Origin: Heteroscillospira sp050943935
GTDB lineage: Bacteria; Bacillota; Clostridia; Oscillospirales; Oscillospiraceae
Length of the DNA stretch: 64,000 nucleotides
Assembly: GCA_050943935.1 (NCBI GenBank)
Contig: JBMNQC010000002.1
Location: 1 to 64,000, forward strand
Direction: 5' to 3'
Shown: positions 1 through 6,187 of the stretch, piece by piece
How the letters are laid out: each line of letters begins with the position of its first letter
Position numbering within the stretch: position 1 is the first letter of the stretch
Program-made: the position numbers and the translations under genes
The notes under the pieces: generated by a model
What the model was told of the DNA's origin: nothing
The model's input: the letters and a program-made list of their open reading frames with translations, nothing else
Database searches by the model: none

Positions 1-262
1 CGTCTACTCCTTTCTCCGCTCTGTAAGCCGCAAGCTCCGAGGGAAGCGAAGTCATGCGGTTTGCAATGTAAGCAACCGCCTGTCCTACCCGGTTCATATC
101 GGTGTAGTTGTAGGCACCCTTCATGCCAGCCATGTACTCGGCCTTTTCCTCAGCGGAAAGGGCATTAAGCCCTTCCGTGAGGATTTTGTTTTTCAGGGTG
201 AAAACCCTGTTCACATCGGCCTGTGTCCGGTCATAGATCAGCGTATCAATGACGGTACTCAT
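1..262 (-). CDS. Phage-structural-like hypothetical protein, C-terminus off the window
   Basis: The reading frame starts at ATG 262 and is still open at base 1, so only about 87 residues are visible and the C-terminus is missing. It begins MSTVIDTLIYDRTQADV and contains an EKAEYMAGMKGAYNYTDMNR stretch. This style is common in short proteins among tail and baseplate genes of clostridial prophages, but I cannot name a function. The start overlaps the end of the upstream 61-residue gene (259-444) by four bases in an ATGA arrangement, so the two are translationally coupled. The AT-rich composition fits the mobile-element remnant. Confidence 0.6.
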   Translation of the reverse strand, partial: MSTVIDTLIYDRTQADVNRVFTLKNKILTEGLNALSAEEKAEYMAGMKGAYNYTDMNRVGQAVAYIANRMTSLPSELAAYRAEKGVD

Positions 263-444
263 ATCAATCCTTTCACCTTCATCTTTCCGCTCAGAGAGCC
301 GTTGAATGTGATTTCATCGACCAAGATCAATGCGTCCATTTCATCGGTATAAAGCGTCTGCAAACCGATAATGTCACCCACTTCCAGCTCCGGGTTTCCA
401 CGATATCTTGTTCCGAGAATGTCCACTTTCCGAAATAGCTTCAT
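259..444 (-). CDS. Short phage tail-protein-like fragment (61 aa)
   Basis: A 61-residue protein with a good GGAGGTAAG ribosome binding site and ATG start. The segment RYRGNPELEVGDIIGLQT resembles the RGNP-x-LEVGD motif found near the C-terminal part of large phage tail or minor structural proteins. Here it stands alone after a start codon, so it is either a detached C-terminal module or a remnant of a larger tail gene. It is coupled to the next phage-like gene through an ATGA overlap. The family link is pattern memory, not a search result. Confidence 0.6.
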   Translation of the reverse strand: MKLFRKVDILGTRYRGNPELEVGDIIGLQTLYTDEMDALILVDEITFNGSLSGKMKVKGLI

Positions 445-475
445 AAACTTACCTCCAAACTACGCAAAACTAAAA

Positions 476-499
476 GGGCTACCGGTTTCCCGATAGCCC
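476..499 (-). terminator. Rho-independent terminator
   Basis: On the minus strand GGGCTATCGG and CCGGTAGCCC pair around a GAAA loop with one internal mismatch. The following bases are CTTTTAGTTTTG. It lies downstream of the lipoprotein/small-membrane-protein genes (531-982) and before the 61-residue gene, separating two transcription units of the element. Confidence 0.6.
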
Positions 500-530
500 C
501 TTGGCTGTTACTCTCGCCCTTGCGAGAGCC

Positions 531-620
531 TTATAGAATTTTCGGAATGATATAGGCCAGAGCCAATAGTCCAACGATCATCCAGAACATGACACCGGCA
601 CACCATAGAAAAAATTTCAT
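531..620 (-). CDS. 29-aa single-pass membrane peptide
   Basis: A very short frame of 29 codons encoding MKFFLWCAGVMFWMIVGLL and continuing to YIIPKIL: almost entirely one hydrophobic membrane span with a basic end. Its ATG overlaps the TGA of the upstream lipoprotein gene in an ATGA junction, and a terminator follows at 476-499, so it behaves as the last gene of an operon. Small spans of this type occur in phage and integrative elements, for example holin-like peptides, but no family can be assigned. Confidence 0.5.
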   Translation of the reverse strand: MKFFLWCAGVMFWMIVGLLALAYIIPKIL

Positions 621-982
621 TTATCTACCTCGTAGGCTACCTCACCGTTACTCGTTCTGATAGAAACAACTTCGTCATTTTCTTCATAAACGGTCAAAAC
701 ATATTCCTCAGCCAGATAGATTGTGTATCTTTTCCCATTCGCCCAATCATCTGTCGCTCGGAAGTTATACACATCACTAATATCGAAGGTTCGATTAAAC
801 TTTTCATGAATTTGTCCAACAGCGTCATTTAGACTTTGAGCAAACTCAAGAGATACTCCTGCGGCTTCTGCGAAATCCTCCACGGTGCTTTCGTTGCGAA
901 CCTCACCTTCTTCCATCTTACGACACCCAACCATGCTAAAAAGAATAATGATGACCAAAACGATAGATAGAACCTTTTTCAT
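617..982 (-). CDS. Small putative lipoprotein (mobile element)
   Basis: A protein of about 121 residues starting at ATG 982, with an AAGGCGG ribosome binding site. An in-frame TTG lies two codons upstream at 988. The N-terminus is a lipoprotein signal: MKKVLSIVLVIIILFSMVGC, with the lipobox ending at Cys20. The mature part is acidic and repeats short E/D-rich stretches; no domain is recognised. It follows the serine recombinase stop by two bases and overlaps the 29-aa membrane peptide by four bases, so the three genes form one operon. Likely anchored to the outer face of the membrane. Confidence 0.7.
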   Translation of the reverse strand: MKKVLSIVLVIIILFSMVGCRKMEEGEVRNESTVEDFAEAAGVSLEFAQSLNDAVGQIHEKFNRTFDISDVYNFRATDDWANGKRYTIYLAEEYVLTVYEENDEVVSIRTSNGEVAYEVDK

Positions 983-984
983 AA

Positions 985-1605
985 TCAACCCGCCTTTCTT
1001 ATCCTATCATACCATGTAGAACGGCTGATACCAAGCTCCCGACAGCAATCGTCCACGGTCATTTCGCCGCCTTTTTGTTTTTGAGCGAATTTTTCAAACA
1101 CCGCAGGGTCGATTTTTGTCTTTGGTCTTCCAAACCCATTCCCGGTTTTCAAAGACACCTTCTTGCCGTTAACAATGGGCATGGCGGCGATACCCTCAGC
1201 CTGACGCTGTTTTGTCTTTTTACGCTCCTGCTCTGCCACAGCACCAAGGACTTCAATCAGAATGTTGTTGACCATTTCCAGCACCCAAGTCTGGTCTTTG
1301 AAATCAATGAGAGTGGTGGGAATGTCCAGTATACGGACAATCACGCCCTTCTGTTTGAACCATTCCAGTTCCCGCTTCATTTCTTCCTTGTTTCTGCCGA
1401 AACGGTCAAACTCTTTCACGATGACCTCATCACCAGATTGAACGACCTGTTTCAAAGCATTGTAACGAGGTCTATCAAAACTGCTTCCTGTGATTTTATC
1501 ACAGTAGACATTTTCATCTGGAATATCGAACTTTTCCCTTGCCAATTTCAACTGACGGGCAAGGTTCTGGTCTTTGGAAGACACACGACCAAGGAAATAT
1601 CTCAT
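985..1605 (-). CDS. Serine recombinase of the resolvase/invertase family
   Basis: A 206-residue small serine recombinase. The N-terminal catalytic domain shows RYFLGRVSSKDQNLARQ, with nucleophile Ser9 in RVS. The conserved KEFDRFGRNKEEM block follows in mid-protein, and a C-terminal HTH of the Hin type (MTVDDCCRELGISRSTWYDR) ends it. Length and layout match TnpR/Hin/Pin enzymes, which catalyse resolution or inversion at short inverted-repeat sites. A near-perfect 19-bp inverted repeat lies just upstream (1626-1740) and is a candidate substrate. Whether this is a resolvase, an invertase or a remnant cannot be decided from sequence alone. Confidence 0.88.
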   Translation of the reverse strand: MRYFLGRVSSKDQNLARQLKLAREKFDIPDENVYCDKITGSSFDRPRYNALKQVVQSGDEVIVKEFDRFGRNKEEMKRELEWFKQKGVIVRILDIPTTLIDFKDQTWVLEMVNNILIEVLGAVAEQERKKTKQRQAEGIAAMPIVNGKKVSLKTGNGFGRPKTKIDPAVFEKFAQKQKGGEMTVDDCCRELGISRSTWYDRIRKAG

Positions 1606-1625
1606 AAAACCGCCGTTCCTCTCAA

Positions 1626-1740
1626 TTTAGTGACTTTAGTGAATAATCGAGCCGTTTTGCAATAAATTCTATCTTATAGTGTTTTCTTATAAGAGGACTT
1701 TGTAGGAAAAAAGCCCAAATCATTCACTAAACTCACTAAA
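1626..1740. repeat. 19-bp inverted repeat flanking 77 bp, upstream of the recombinase
   Basis: The left arm at 1626-1644 reads TTTAGTGACTTTAGTGAAT. The right arm at 1722-1740 is its reverse complement with one central mismatch. Each arm is itself a tandem TTTAGTGA pair. The right arm covers the stop codon of the BRO gene (1736) and the left arm ends 20 bases before the recombinase start codon. The 77-bp interior is AT-rich and contains CTTATA/TATAAG sequences. This could be a recombination site, an invertible segment, or a binding site for the recombinase or a regulator. Confidence 0.75.
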
Positions 1741-2356
1741 ACAATACGATTTGACCCCTCTGCTTCTTATTCAAATCGGAATTATACTTGTCGAGATATT
1801 TGTGGTACATAGGCATATCTCCCGCCCAAATCTCTTTCAACGCTCTTGCGAAGGTGGGTGTATCTCCATCGTTAAAGTGTTCAATCCACAGTTTGCGAGT
1901 TTCGTCAACCTTCTTCTCTCTCGTTTCCTGCAAAAGCTGACGCTTGATAGCCTGTTTGTCAATGCAATCAAGATAGGTGCTGTCTTCACGCTGCTTGTCT
2001 GTCAGAACTTCAATCAGCTTTTCCTTTGTGAGAAGACTGTAAAAGCCTTGCTTACGAATGGAGGGAAGAACCTCATGTGTGACCCGTCTGCGGAACGGAA
2101 CAGCCTTTTCAGACTTTGATGTGAGAATGACATGATACAATCCCGGTTCATTCACAAACCACGGGTCACTTCCTGCTAAGCGTAACTTAAAGTTACGCTT
2201 CTCGTCATCATCTAACCGTTGGGCGACTCGTCTTGGATTGCTCAATTCGAGGATTTTGCAGACATCGACTAAGGCAAACCAAATTTCATCATCTGCCGTA
2301 ATACTGCGAACCTCTGTGTCATTGAAAGCAAGAGTTATCGTGTTATTCAACTTCAT
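1736..2356 (-). CDS. BRO-family phage antirepressor-like protein
   Basis: About 206 residues. The N-terminal Bro-N domain is clear: a FALVDVCKILELSNPRRVAQ block, then the RRLDDDEK-like region (RLDDDEKRNFKL), and GLYHVILTSKSEKAVPFRRR, ending VTHEVLPSIRKQGFY. Such proteins are DNA-binding antirepressors of phages and integrative elements. The C-terminal 90 residues are charged and not recognised. Start ATG 2356 has GGAGG only two bases away, so a TTG two codons later (2350) is a possible alternative. The gene overlaps the end of the upstream XRE gene by 14 bases. Confidence 0.82.
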   Translation of the reverse strand: MKLNNTITLAFNDTEVRSITADDEIWFALVDVCKILELSNPRRVAQRLDDDEKRNFKLRLAGSDPWFVNEPGLYHVILTSKSEKAVPFRRRVTHEVLPSIRKQGFYSLLTKEKLIEVLTDKQREDSTYLDCIDKQAIKRQLLQETREKKVDETRKLWIEHFNDGDTPTFARALKEIWAGDMPMYHKYLDKYNSDLNKKQRGQIVLF

Positions 2357-2576
2357 AACCTCCTTCTGGTAAACGAGTGTTAGCAGGAACAACAATCACT
2401 TTGTAATCCATGGCTCTGAGCATTGTGGTCATGAGGGAAACCGGAATATCTTTCACATTTTTGTTATTCAGGCGTTCCCAAATAGTAGCGTTACTCACAT
2501 TGAGTTTTTTGGCAAGCTCGGCATTGGAAAGAGATTTTGCGGTCATGACCTCTTTCAGAATGTCTCTACCTCTCAT
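2343..2576 (-). CDS. XRE-family HTH regulator (77 aa)
   Basis: ATG 2576 is chosen because AGAGGTG lies seven bases upstream; the longer open frame would run back through the promoter. The 77 residues are almost all a Cro/CI-type helix-turn-helix: ILKEVMTAKSLSNAELAKKL then NVSNATIWERLNNKNVKDI. Short XRE proteins of this form are typical immunity or control regulators of prophages and integrative elements. It is followed by a BRO antirepressor with overlapping reading frames, so the pair may form a repressor/antirepressor switch. A strong promoter lies directly upstream. Confidence 0.78.
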   Translation of the reverse strand: MRGRDILKEVMTAKSLSNAELAKKLNVSNATIWERLNNKNVKDIPVSLMTTMLRAMDYKVIVVPANTRLPEGGYEVE

Positions 2577-2595
2577 ATTTATCACCTCTGAGGAT

Positions 2596-2624
2596 AGTAT
2601 ATCATTCAGGCGTTTTATTGTCAA
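2596..2624 (-). promoter_or_regulatory. Sigma-A promoter of the XRE/BRO operon
   Basis: On the minus strand TTGACA (2624-2619), a 17-bp spacer and TATACT (2601-2596). It sits 20 bases upstream of the XRE start codon and drives the element's regulator genes. Confidence 0.8.
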
Positions 2625-2791
2625 GAGATTTATTGAAATAAGCCTTTTTGTTTTTGCGGCGGTTTTGAAAATCGACTTTTTGTCATGAGTCGCCATGAAA
2701 CCCTAACCCCCGGCCTGTGATCGCCGCCCATATCCCCCACCGCCCTATTGCCAGATCATACCAGCCCCGGCAGCTATAAAGCATAAAAGAA

Positions 2792-2815
2792 CCGCCCCGG
2801 CGGGAACCGGGACGG
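2792..2815 (-). terminator. Terminator-like hairpin
   Basis: CCGTCCCGG and CCGGGGCGG pair (one G-U) on the minus strand, followed by TTCTTTTATG. It lies just after the 29-aa frame at 2823-2912, as expected for the end of that transcript. Confidence 0.5.
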
Positions 2816-2822
2816 CTGAAAA

Positions 2823-2912
2823 CTATTTATTTTTCTTGATACAATTGGATAAAACCATAAAGGGAAGCAAGATAAAGAATAAAACTATATACACTATTCC
2901 ACCGTCTTTCAC
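2823..2912 (-). CDS. Possible 29-aa hydrophobic peptide
   Basis: A 29-codon frame beginning at GTG 2912 and encoding a single hydrophobic segment (IVYIVLFFILLPFMVL) followed by SNC and a lysine-rich tail. The GTG overlaps the TGA that closes the upstream gene fragment, and a terminator-like hairpin follows, so it looks like the last gene of an operon. There is no clear ribosome binding site of its own; translation would depend on coupling. Function unknown. Confidence 0.35.
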   Translation of the reverse strand: MKDGGIVYIVLFFILLPFMVLSNCIKKNK

Positions 2913-3127
2913 TCATTGAATAATTTATGCTCATGATACATGACCGTTATTTGATCTCTGAACGCTGGTAAACTTCCTTCTTGATCTGCCGCCAACCGGA
3001 GAAAATACGCCGCTGCGTCACGATATGCGCTTGCAAGTGTGAGAGAACCAACAGCCCCGACACTTGATATAGGCGTTCTTTCCCCGGTTCTTTTAACTAC
3101 TGTTTTCCGGTTCGTATGATCTACAAT
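2909..3127 (-). pseudogene. C-terminal fragment of an unidentified element gene
   Basis: An open frame without a proper start. It runs from the TetR junction at about 3127 to TGA at 2911 and contains plausible protein sequence such as VGAVGSLTLASAYRDAAAYF and AADQEGSLPAFRDQITVMYH. The beginning of the gene appears to be lost where the element meets the broken TetR gene. I do not recognise the family. The short hydrophobic frame at 2823-2912 overlaps its stop codon. The codons and composition match the element rather than the TetR/ATPase side. Confidence 0.4.
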
Positions 3128-3275
3128 AGTAAAAGCTCTTGCGGTTCATCTCGCAGGCCTCGCAGATCTCCGCCACGCTGATCTTCTCAAAGGGCTGGGT
3201 CTCCATCAGGTCCTTCAGCGCCTGGGCCAGCGCCCGCTTGGTAATGTTGGAATCAGCTATCAGAGACACCTCCAT
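3093..3275 (-). pseudogene. Truncated TetR-family regulator
   Basis: Only the N-terminal HTH of a TetR regulator survives: ITKRALAQALKDLMETQPFE, then KISVAEICEACEMNRKSFYY, after which the expected HF-x-DK continuation is replaced by CRSYEPENSS and a stop. The product would be about 60 residues against about 190 for the family. The intact part resembles TetR proteins with the TetR_C_8-type C-terminus. The break at about base 3125 coincides with the change to AT-rich element sequence. A promoter and a large palindrome lie upstream, towards the divergent ATPase gene it probably controlled. Confidence 0.75.
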
Positions 3276-3294
3276 CCCATCTGTTCTTGTGTAG

Positions 3295-3323
3295 ATTATA
3301 ACACAAAAGCGATTTCCGGGCAA
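3295..3323 (-). promoter_or_regulatory. Promoter of the truncated TetR gene
   Basis: On the minus strand TTGCCC (3323-3318), 17-bp spacer and TATAAT (3300-3295), about 20 bases before the TetR start codon. Confidence 0.65.
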
Positions 3324-3341
3324 GATGCCGCTCAGCGGCTG

Positions 3342-3371
3342 TTTTGGACAGTTTCGGGAAACCGTCCAAAA
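3342..3371. promoter_or_regulatory. Operator-like palindrome between tetR and the P-type ATPase
   Basis: A 30-bp inverted repeat: TTTTGGAC-A-GTTT, a CGGG centre, then AAAC-C-GTCCAAAA, with a single mismatched pair. It lies just upstream of the -35 of the tetR promoter and about 115 bases before the ATPase start. A degenerate half-copy (GTCCAA) recurs at 3421-3426. Position and symmetry suggest the binding site of the TetR protein that is now truncated. Confidence 0.55.
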
Positions 3372-3486
3372 ACTTCCCGCTTTCAGAAGGGTGGGGAAAA
3401 TTGGGACGGCTTTGGTTTTTGTCCAATGCGGAGCGCCGGCTTCCCTGCTACAATAGGCTCAACAAATTGATCAGGAGGTATCCCCC

Positions 3487-6102
3487 ATGTCCGCCCATCA
3501 TGACTCATTGGACGAAGTCCTCTCCCACTATTCCACCAGCCCCACCGGCGGTCTCACCTCTGACCAGGTGACAGAAGCCCGGGCAAAATACGGCCCCAAC
3601 AAGCTGGCGGAAAAGAAGAAAAAAACCAACCTCCAGCGGTTCTTCGAGCAGTTCAAGGACGTAATGATCGTCATCCTGCTCATCGCAGCCGCCATCTCCT
3701 TCGGCATCGCCTGCACCACCGGGGAAGCCTCAGAGTTCTTTGAGCCTGTGCTCATCCTGCTCATCGTCGTCCTCAACGCCGTCATGGGGATGCTCCAGGA
3801 GAGCAAGGCGGAGAAGGCTTTGGACGCCCTGAAAAGCCTGTCCGCTCCCCACGCCCGTGTTATCCGGGACGGAAAGGAGCAGGTGGTAGACGCCGACCAA
3901 CTGGTCCCCGGCGACGTCATCCATCTGGAGGCCGGAGACTTCGTCCCAGCCGACGCCCGGCTCATCTCCAGCACCAGCCTGAAAAGCGAGGAGTCCGCCC
4001 TCACCGGCGAGTCCGTCCCCTCGGAGAAGGACGCCGCCGCCCAGGTGGAGGAGAAGGCCCCTCTGGGCGACCGGAGCAACATGGTGTTCTCCGGCTGCTC
4101 CATCACCTACGGGGCCGCCCAGGCCGTGGTCACCGCCACCGGCATGGACACCGAGATGGGCAAGATTGCCGGCCTCCTCAGCGGGGAGAGCGAGAGTCAG
4201 ACCCCCCTCCAGAAGAAGCTTGCCCAACTGGGCAAGCACCTGGGCATTCTGGCCCTCATCGCCTGCGGCGTCATCTTCGTGGTGGGCCTCATGGACGGCA
4301 TGGACGTGTTGGATATCTTCATGACCTCCGTCTCCCTGGCTGTCTCCGCCATCCCTGAGGGTCTGCCCGCCATTGTCACCATCGTCCTGTCCATCGGGGT
4401 GCAGCGGATGGTAAAGAAGAACGCCATCATCCGCCGCCTGCCCGCCGTGGAGACCCTGGGCAGCGCCAGCGTCATCTGCTCTGACAAGACTGGCACCCTG
4501 ACCCAGAACCGCATGACTCTGGTGAAGGCCTATGTGGATGGCCGGGAGGGGCTGGAGGACATCAGCGGCGAGAACACTCCTGATGTCCGCCGCCTTCTGA
4601 TGCTGGGCACCCTGTGCAGCGATGGCTCCGTTACCTTTGAGGACGGCAAGGCCAAGCACATCGGCGACCCCACCGAGACCTCCATCATCCTGGCCGCCCA
4701 CCAGAACGGAATGCCAAAGGAAAAACTAACGGAGCAGCATCCCCGGCTGGCGGAGCTGCCCTTCGACTCCGACCGGAAGCGGATGACCAGCGTGAACCGC
4801 ATCGACGGCCGGAACGTGGTCATCGTCAAGGGCGCCTTCGACAGCATCGCCCCCCTGTGCGTAGCCGGCGACGTCCAGCGGGCCGCCCAGATCAACGACC
4901 AGATGAGCCGGGATGCCCTCCGGGTGCTGGCCATCGCCTGCAAGGTGGTGCCCCCGGTGCCCGCCGCCCCCACCATCGACGAGCTGGAGAGCGGCCTTAC
5001 CTTCCTGGGCCTGGTGGGCATGATCGACCCGCCCCGGCCTGAGGCCAGGGACGCCGTTGCCGTCTGCCGCAGAGCTGGCATCAAGCCCGTGATGATCACC
5101 GGCGACCACGTGGTCACCGCCTCCGCCATCGCCAAGGACCTGGGCATCCTGCGGGAGGGCGACCGGGCCATCACCGGCGCCCAGCTGGACGCCATGAGCG
5201 AGGAGGAGCTGGACCGGGATGTGGACCACATCTCCGTCTACGCCCGGGTGTCCCCGGAAAACAAGATCCGCATCGTCAAGGCCTGGCAGCGTAAGGGCCA
5301 GATCGTCTCCATGACCGGCGACGGCGTTAACGACGCCCCCGCCCTGAAGGCCGCCGACATAGGCTGCGCCATGGGCATCACCGGCACCGACGTGGCCAAG
5401 GGAGCCGCCGACATGACCCTCACCGACGACAACTTCGCCACCATCGTGGACGCCGTCCGGGAGGGCCGGGGCATATACGCCAACATCCGCAAGGTGGTGG
5501 GTTTCCTGCTGGGCACCAACATCGGCGAGGTACTGCTGGTGTTCTTCTCCATGCTCCTGTGGCGCAAGACCCCTCTGCTGAGTATGCAGCTGCTGTGGAT
5601 CAACCTGGTCACCGACTCCCTGCCCGCCATCGCCCTGGGCATGGAGGCCGTGGAGCCCGACGTGATGGACCATCCTCCCAAGCCCAAGAGCGATGGCCTG
5701 TTCGCCCACGGACTGGGCGTGCGTGTCGTCCTTCAGGGCGCCATGTTCGCCATCCTGTCCATGATCGCCTTCTATGTGGGCGAGGACAGCACCGGCCTGC
5801 TGGACGGCGGCCAGACCCTGGCCTTTATGGTGCTCTCCCTCTCCCAGGTGGTCCAGGCCTTTAACATGCGCTCGGAGCGCTCCCTGTTTCACATCGGTCC
5901 CTTCACCAACCATAAGCTCAACTGGGCTTGCCTGGTCTCCCTTGCTCTGGTGGCCCTGGTGCTCTTTACCCCCGTGGGCATCGCCTTTGAGATCGTCCCC
6001 CTGTCCGGTAGCCTCTATCTGCTGGGCCTGGTTCTGGCTCTGGTCCCCGTGGTGATGATGGAGCTGTCCAAGAAGTTTGGTCTCATCAAGCACCAGCACT
6101 AA
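3487..6102 (+). CDS. Calcium-type P-type ATPase (IIA/PMCA-like)
   Basis: An 871-residue cation pump. Order: N-terminal cation-ATPase domain, ALTGESVPSEK actuator motif, M4 PEGLPAIVTIVLSIG, phosphorylation site SDKTGTLTQN with Asp333, TGDGVNDAPALKAADIG hinge, and M6 NLVTDSLPAIALGMEAVEPD. The PEGLP and N-x-x-T-D residues are those of Ca2+-transporting ATPases, so Ca2+ export is the likely role, although related bacterial pumps move other cations. AGGAGGT lies seven bases before ATG. Isoleucine is almost always ATC, whereas genes downstream favour ATA, so the gene looks recently acquired. Its TetR neighbour is broken. Confidence 0.93.
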   Translation: MSAHHDSLDEVLSHYSTSPTGGLTSDQVTEARAKYGPNKLAEKKKKTNLQRFFEQFKDVMIVILLIAAAISFGIACTTGEASEFFEPVLILLIVVLNAVMGMLQESKAEKALDALKSLSAPHARVIRDGKEQVVDADQLVPGDVIHLEAGDFVPADARLISSTSLKSEESALTGESVPSEKDAAAQVEEKAPLGDRSNMVFSGCSITYGAAQAVVTATGMDTEMGKIAGLLSGESESQTPLQKKLAQLGKHLGILALIACGVIFVVGLMDGMDVLDIFMTSVSLAVSAIPEGLPAIVTIVLSIGVQRMVKKNAIIRRLPAVETLGSASVICSDKTGTLTQNRMTLVKAYVDGREGLEDISGENTPDVRRLLMLGTLCSDGSVTFEDGKAKHIGDPTETSIILAAHQNGMPKEKLTEQHPRLAELPFDSDRKRMTSVNRIDGRNVVIVKGAFDSIAPLCVAGDVQRAAQINDQMSRDALRVLAIACKVVPPVPAAPTIDELESGLTFLGLVGMIDPPRPEARDAVAVCRRAGIKPVMITGDHVVTASAIAKDLGILREGDRAITGAQLDAMSEEELDRDVDHISVYARVSPENKIRIVKAWQRKGQIVSMTGDGVNDAPALKAADIGCAMGITGTDVAKGAADMTLTDDNFATIVDAVREGRGIYANIRKVVGFLLGTNIGEVLLVFFSMLLWRKTPLLSMQLLWINLVTDSLPAIALGMEAVEPDVMDHPPKPKSDGLFAHGLGVRVVLQGAMFAILSMIAFYVGEDSTGLLDGGQTLAFMVLSLSQVVQAFNMRSERSLFHIGPFTNHKLNWACLVSLALVALVLFTPVGIAFEIVPLSGSLYLLGLVLALVPVVMMELSKKFGLIKHQH

Positions 6103-6155
6103 GTCTCTTTGGAGACTGTCTACACCTAAGGTGCTGTAAAGCATGCTACAATAAA

Positions 6156-6182
6156 AACCCCCGGAACGGTGTTCCGGGGGTT
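6156..6182. terminator. Bidirectional terminator between the ATPase and AGCS genes
   Basis: A perfect 12-bp stem, AACCCCCGGAAC/GTTCCGGGGGTT, with a three-base loop. The minus strand continues TTTTTATT, making it a strong terminator for the symporter gene. It also closes the ATPase transcript on the plus strand. Confidence 0.85.
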
Positions 6183-6187
6183 ATGCT

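Noticed and set aside
1..3125. A complete, active prophage
   Set aside because: Only regulators, a recombinase and structural-like fragments are visible, and the border gene is headless; it may extend left of the window, but nothing here shows an intact phage.
3401..3426. A second full operator copy for TetR before the ATPase
   Set aside because: The arms TTGGGAC and GTCCAA match only partly and the spacing differs from the strong palindrome at 3342-3371.
4726..6144. Very long minus-strand open frame opposite the P-type ATPase
   Set aside because: It is a by-product of strong GC bias at third codon positions of the real gene; the composition (many His, Gly, Gln) is not protein-like and it has no ribosome binding site.
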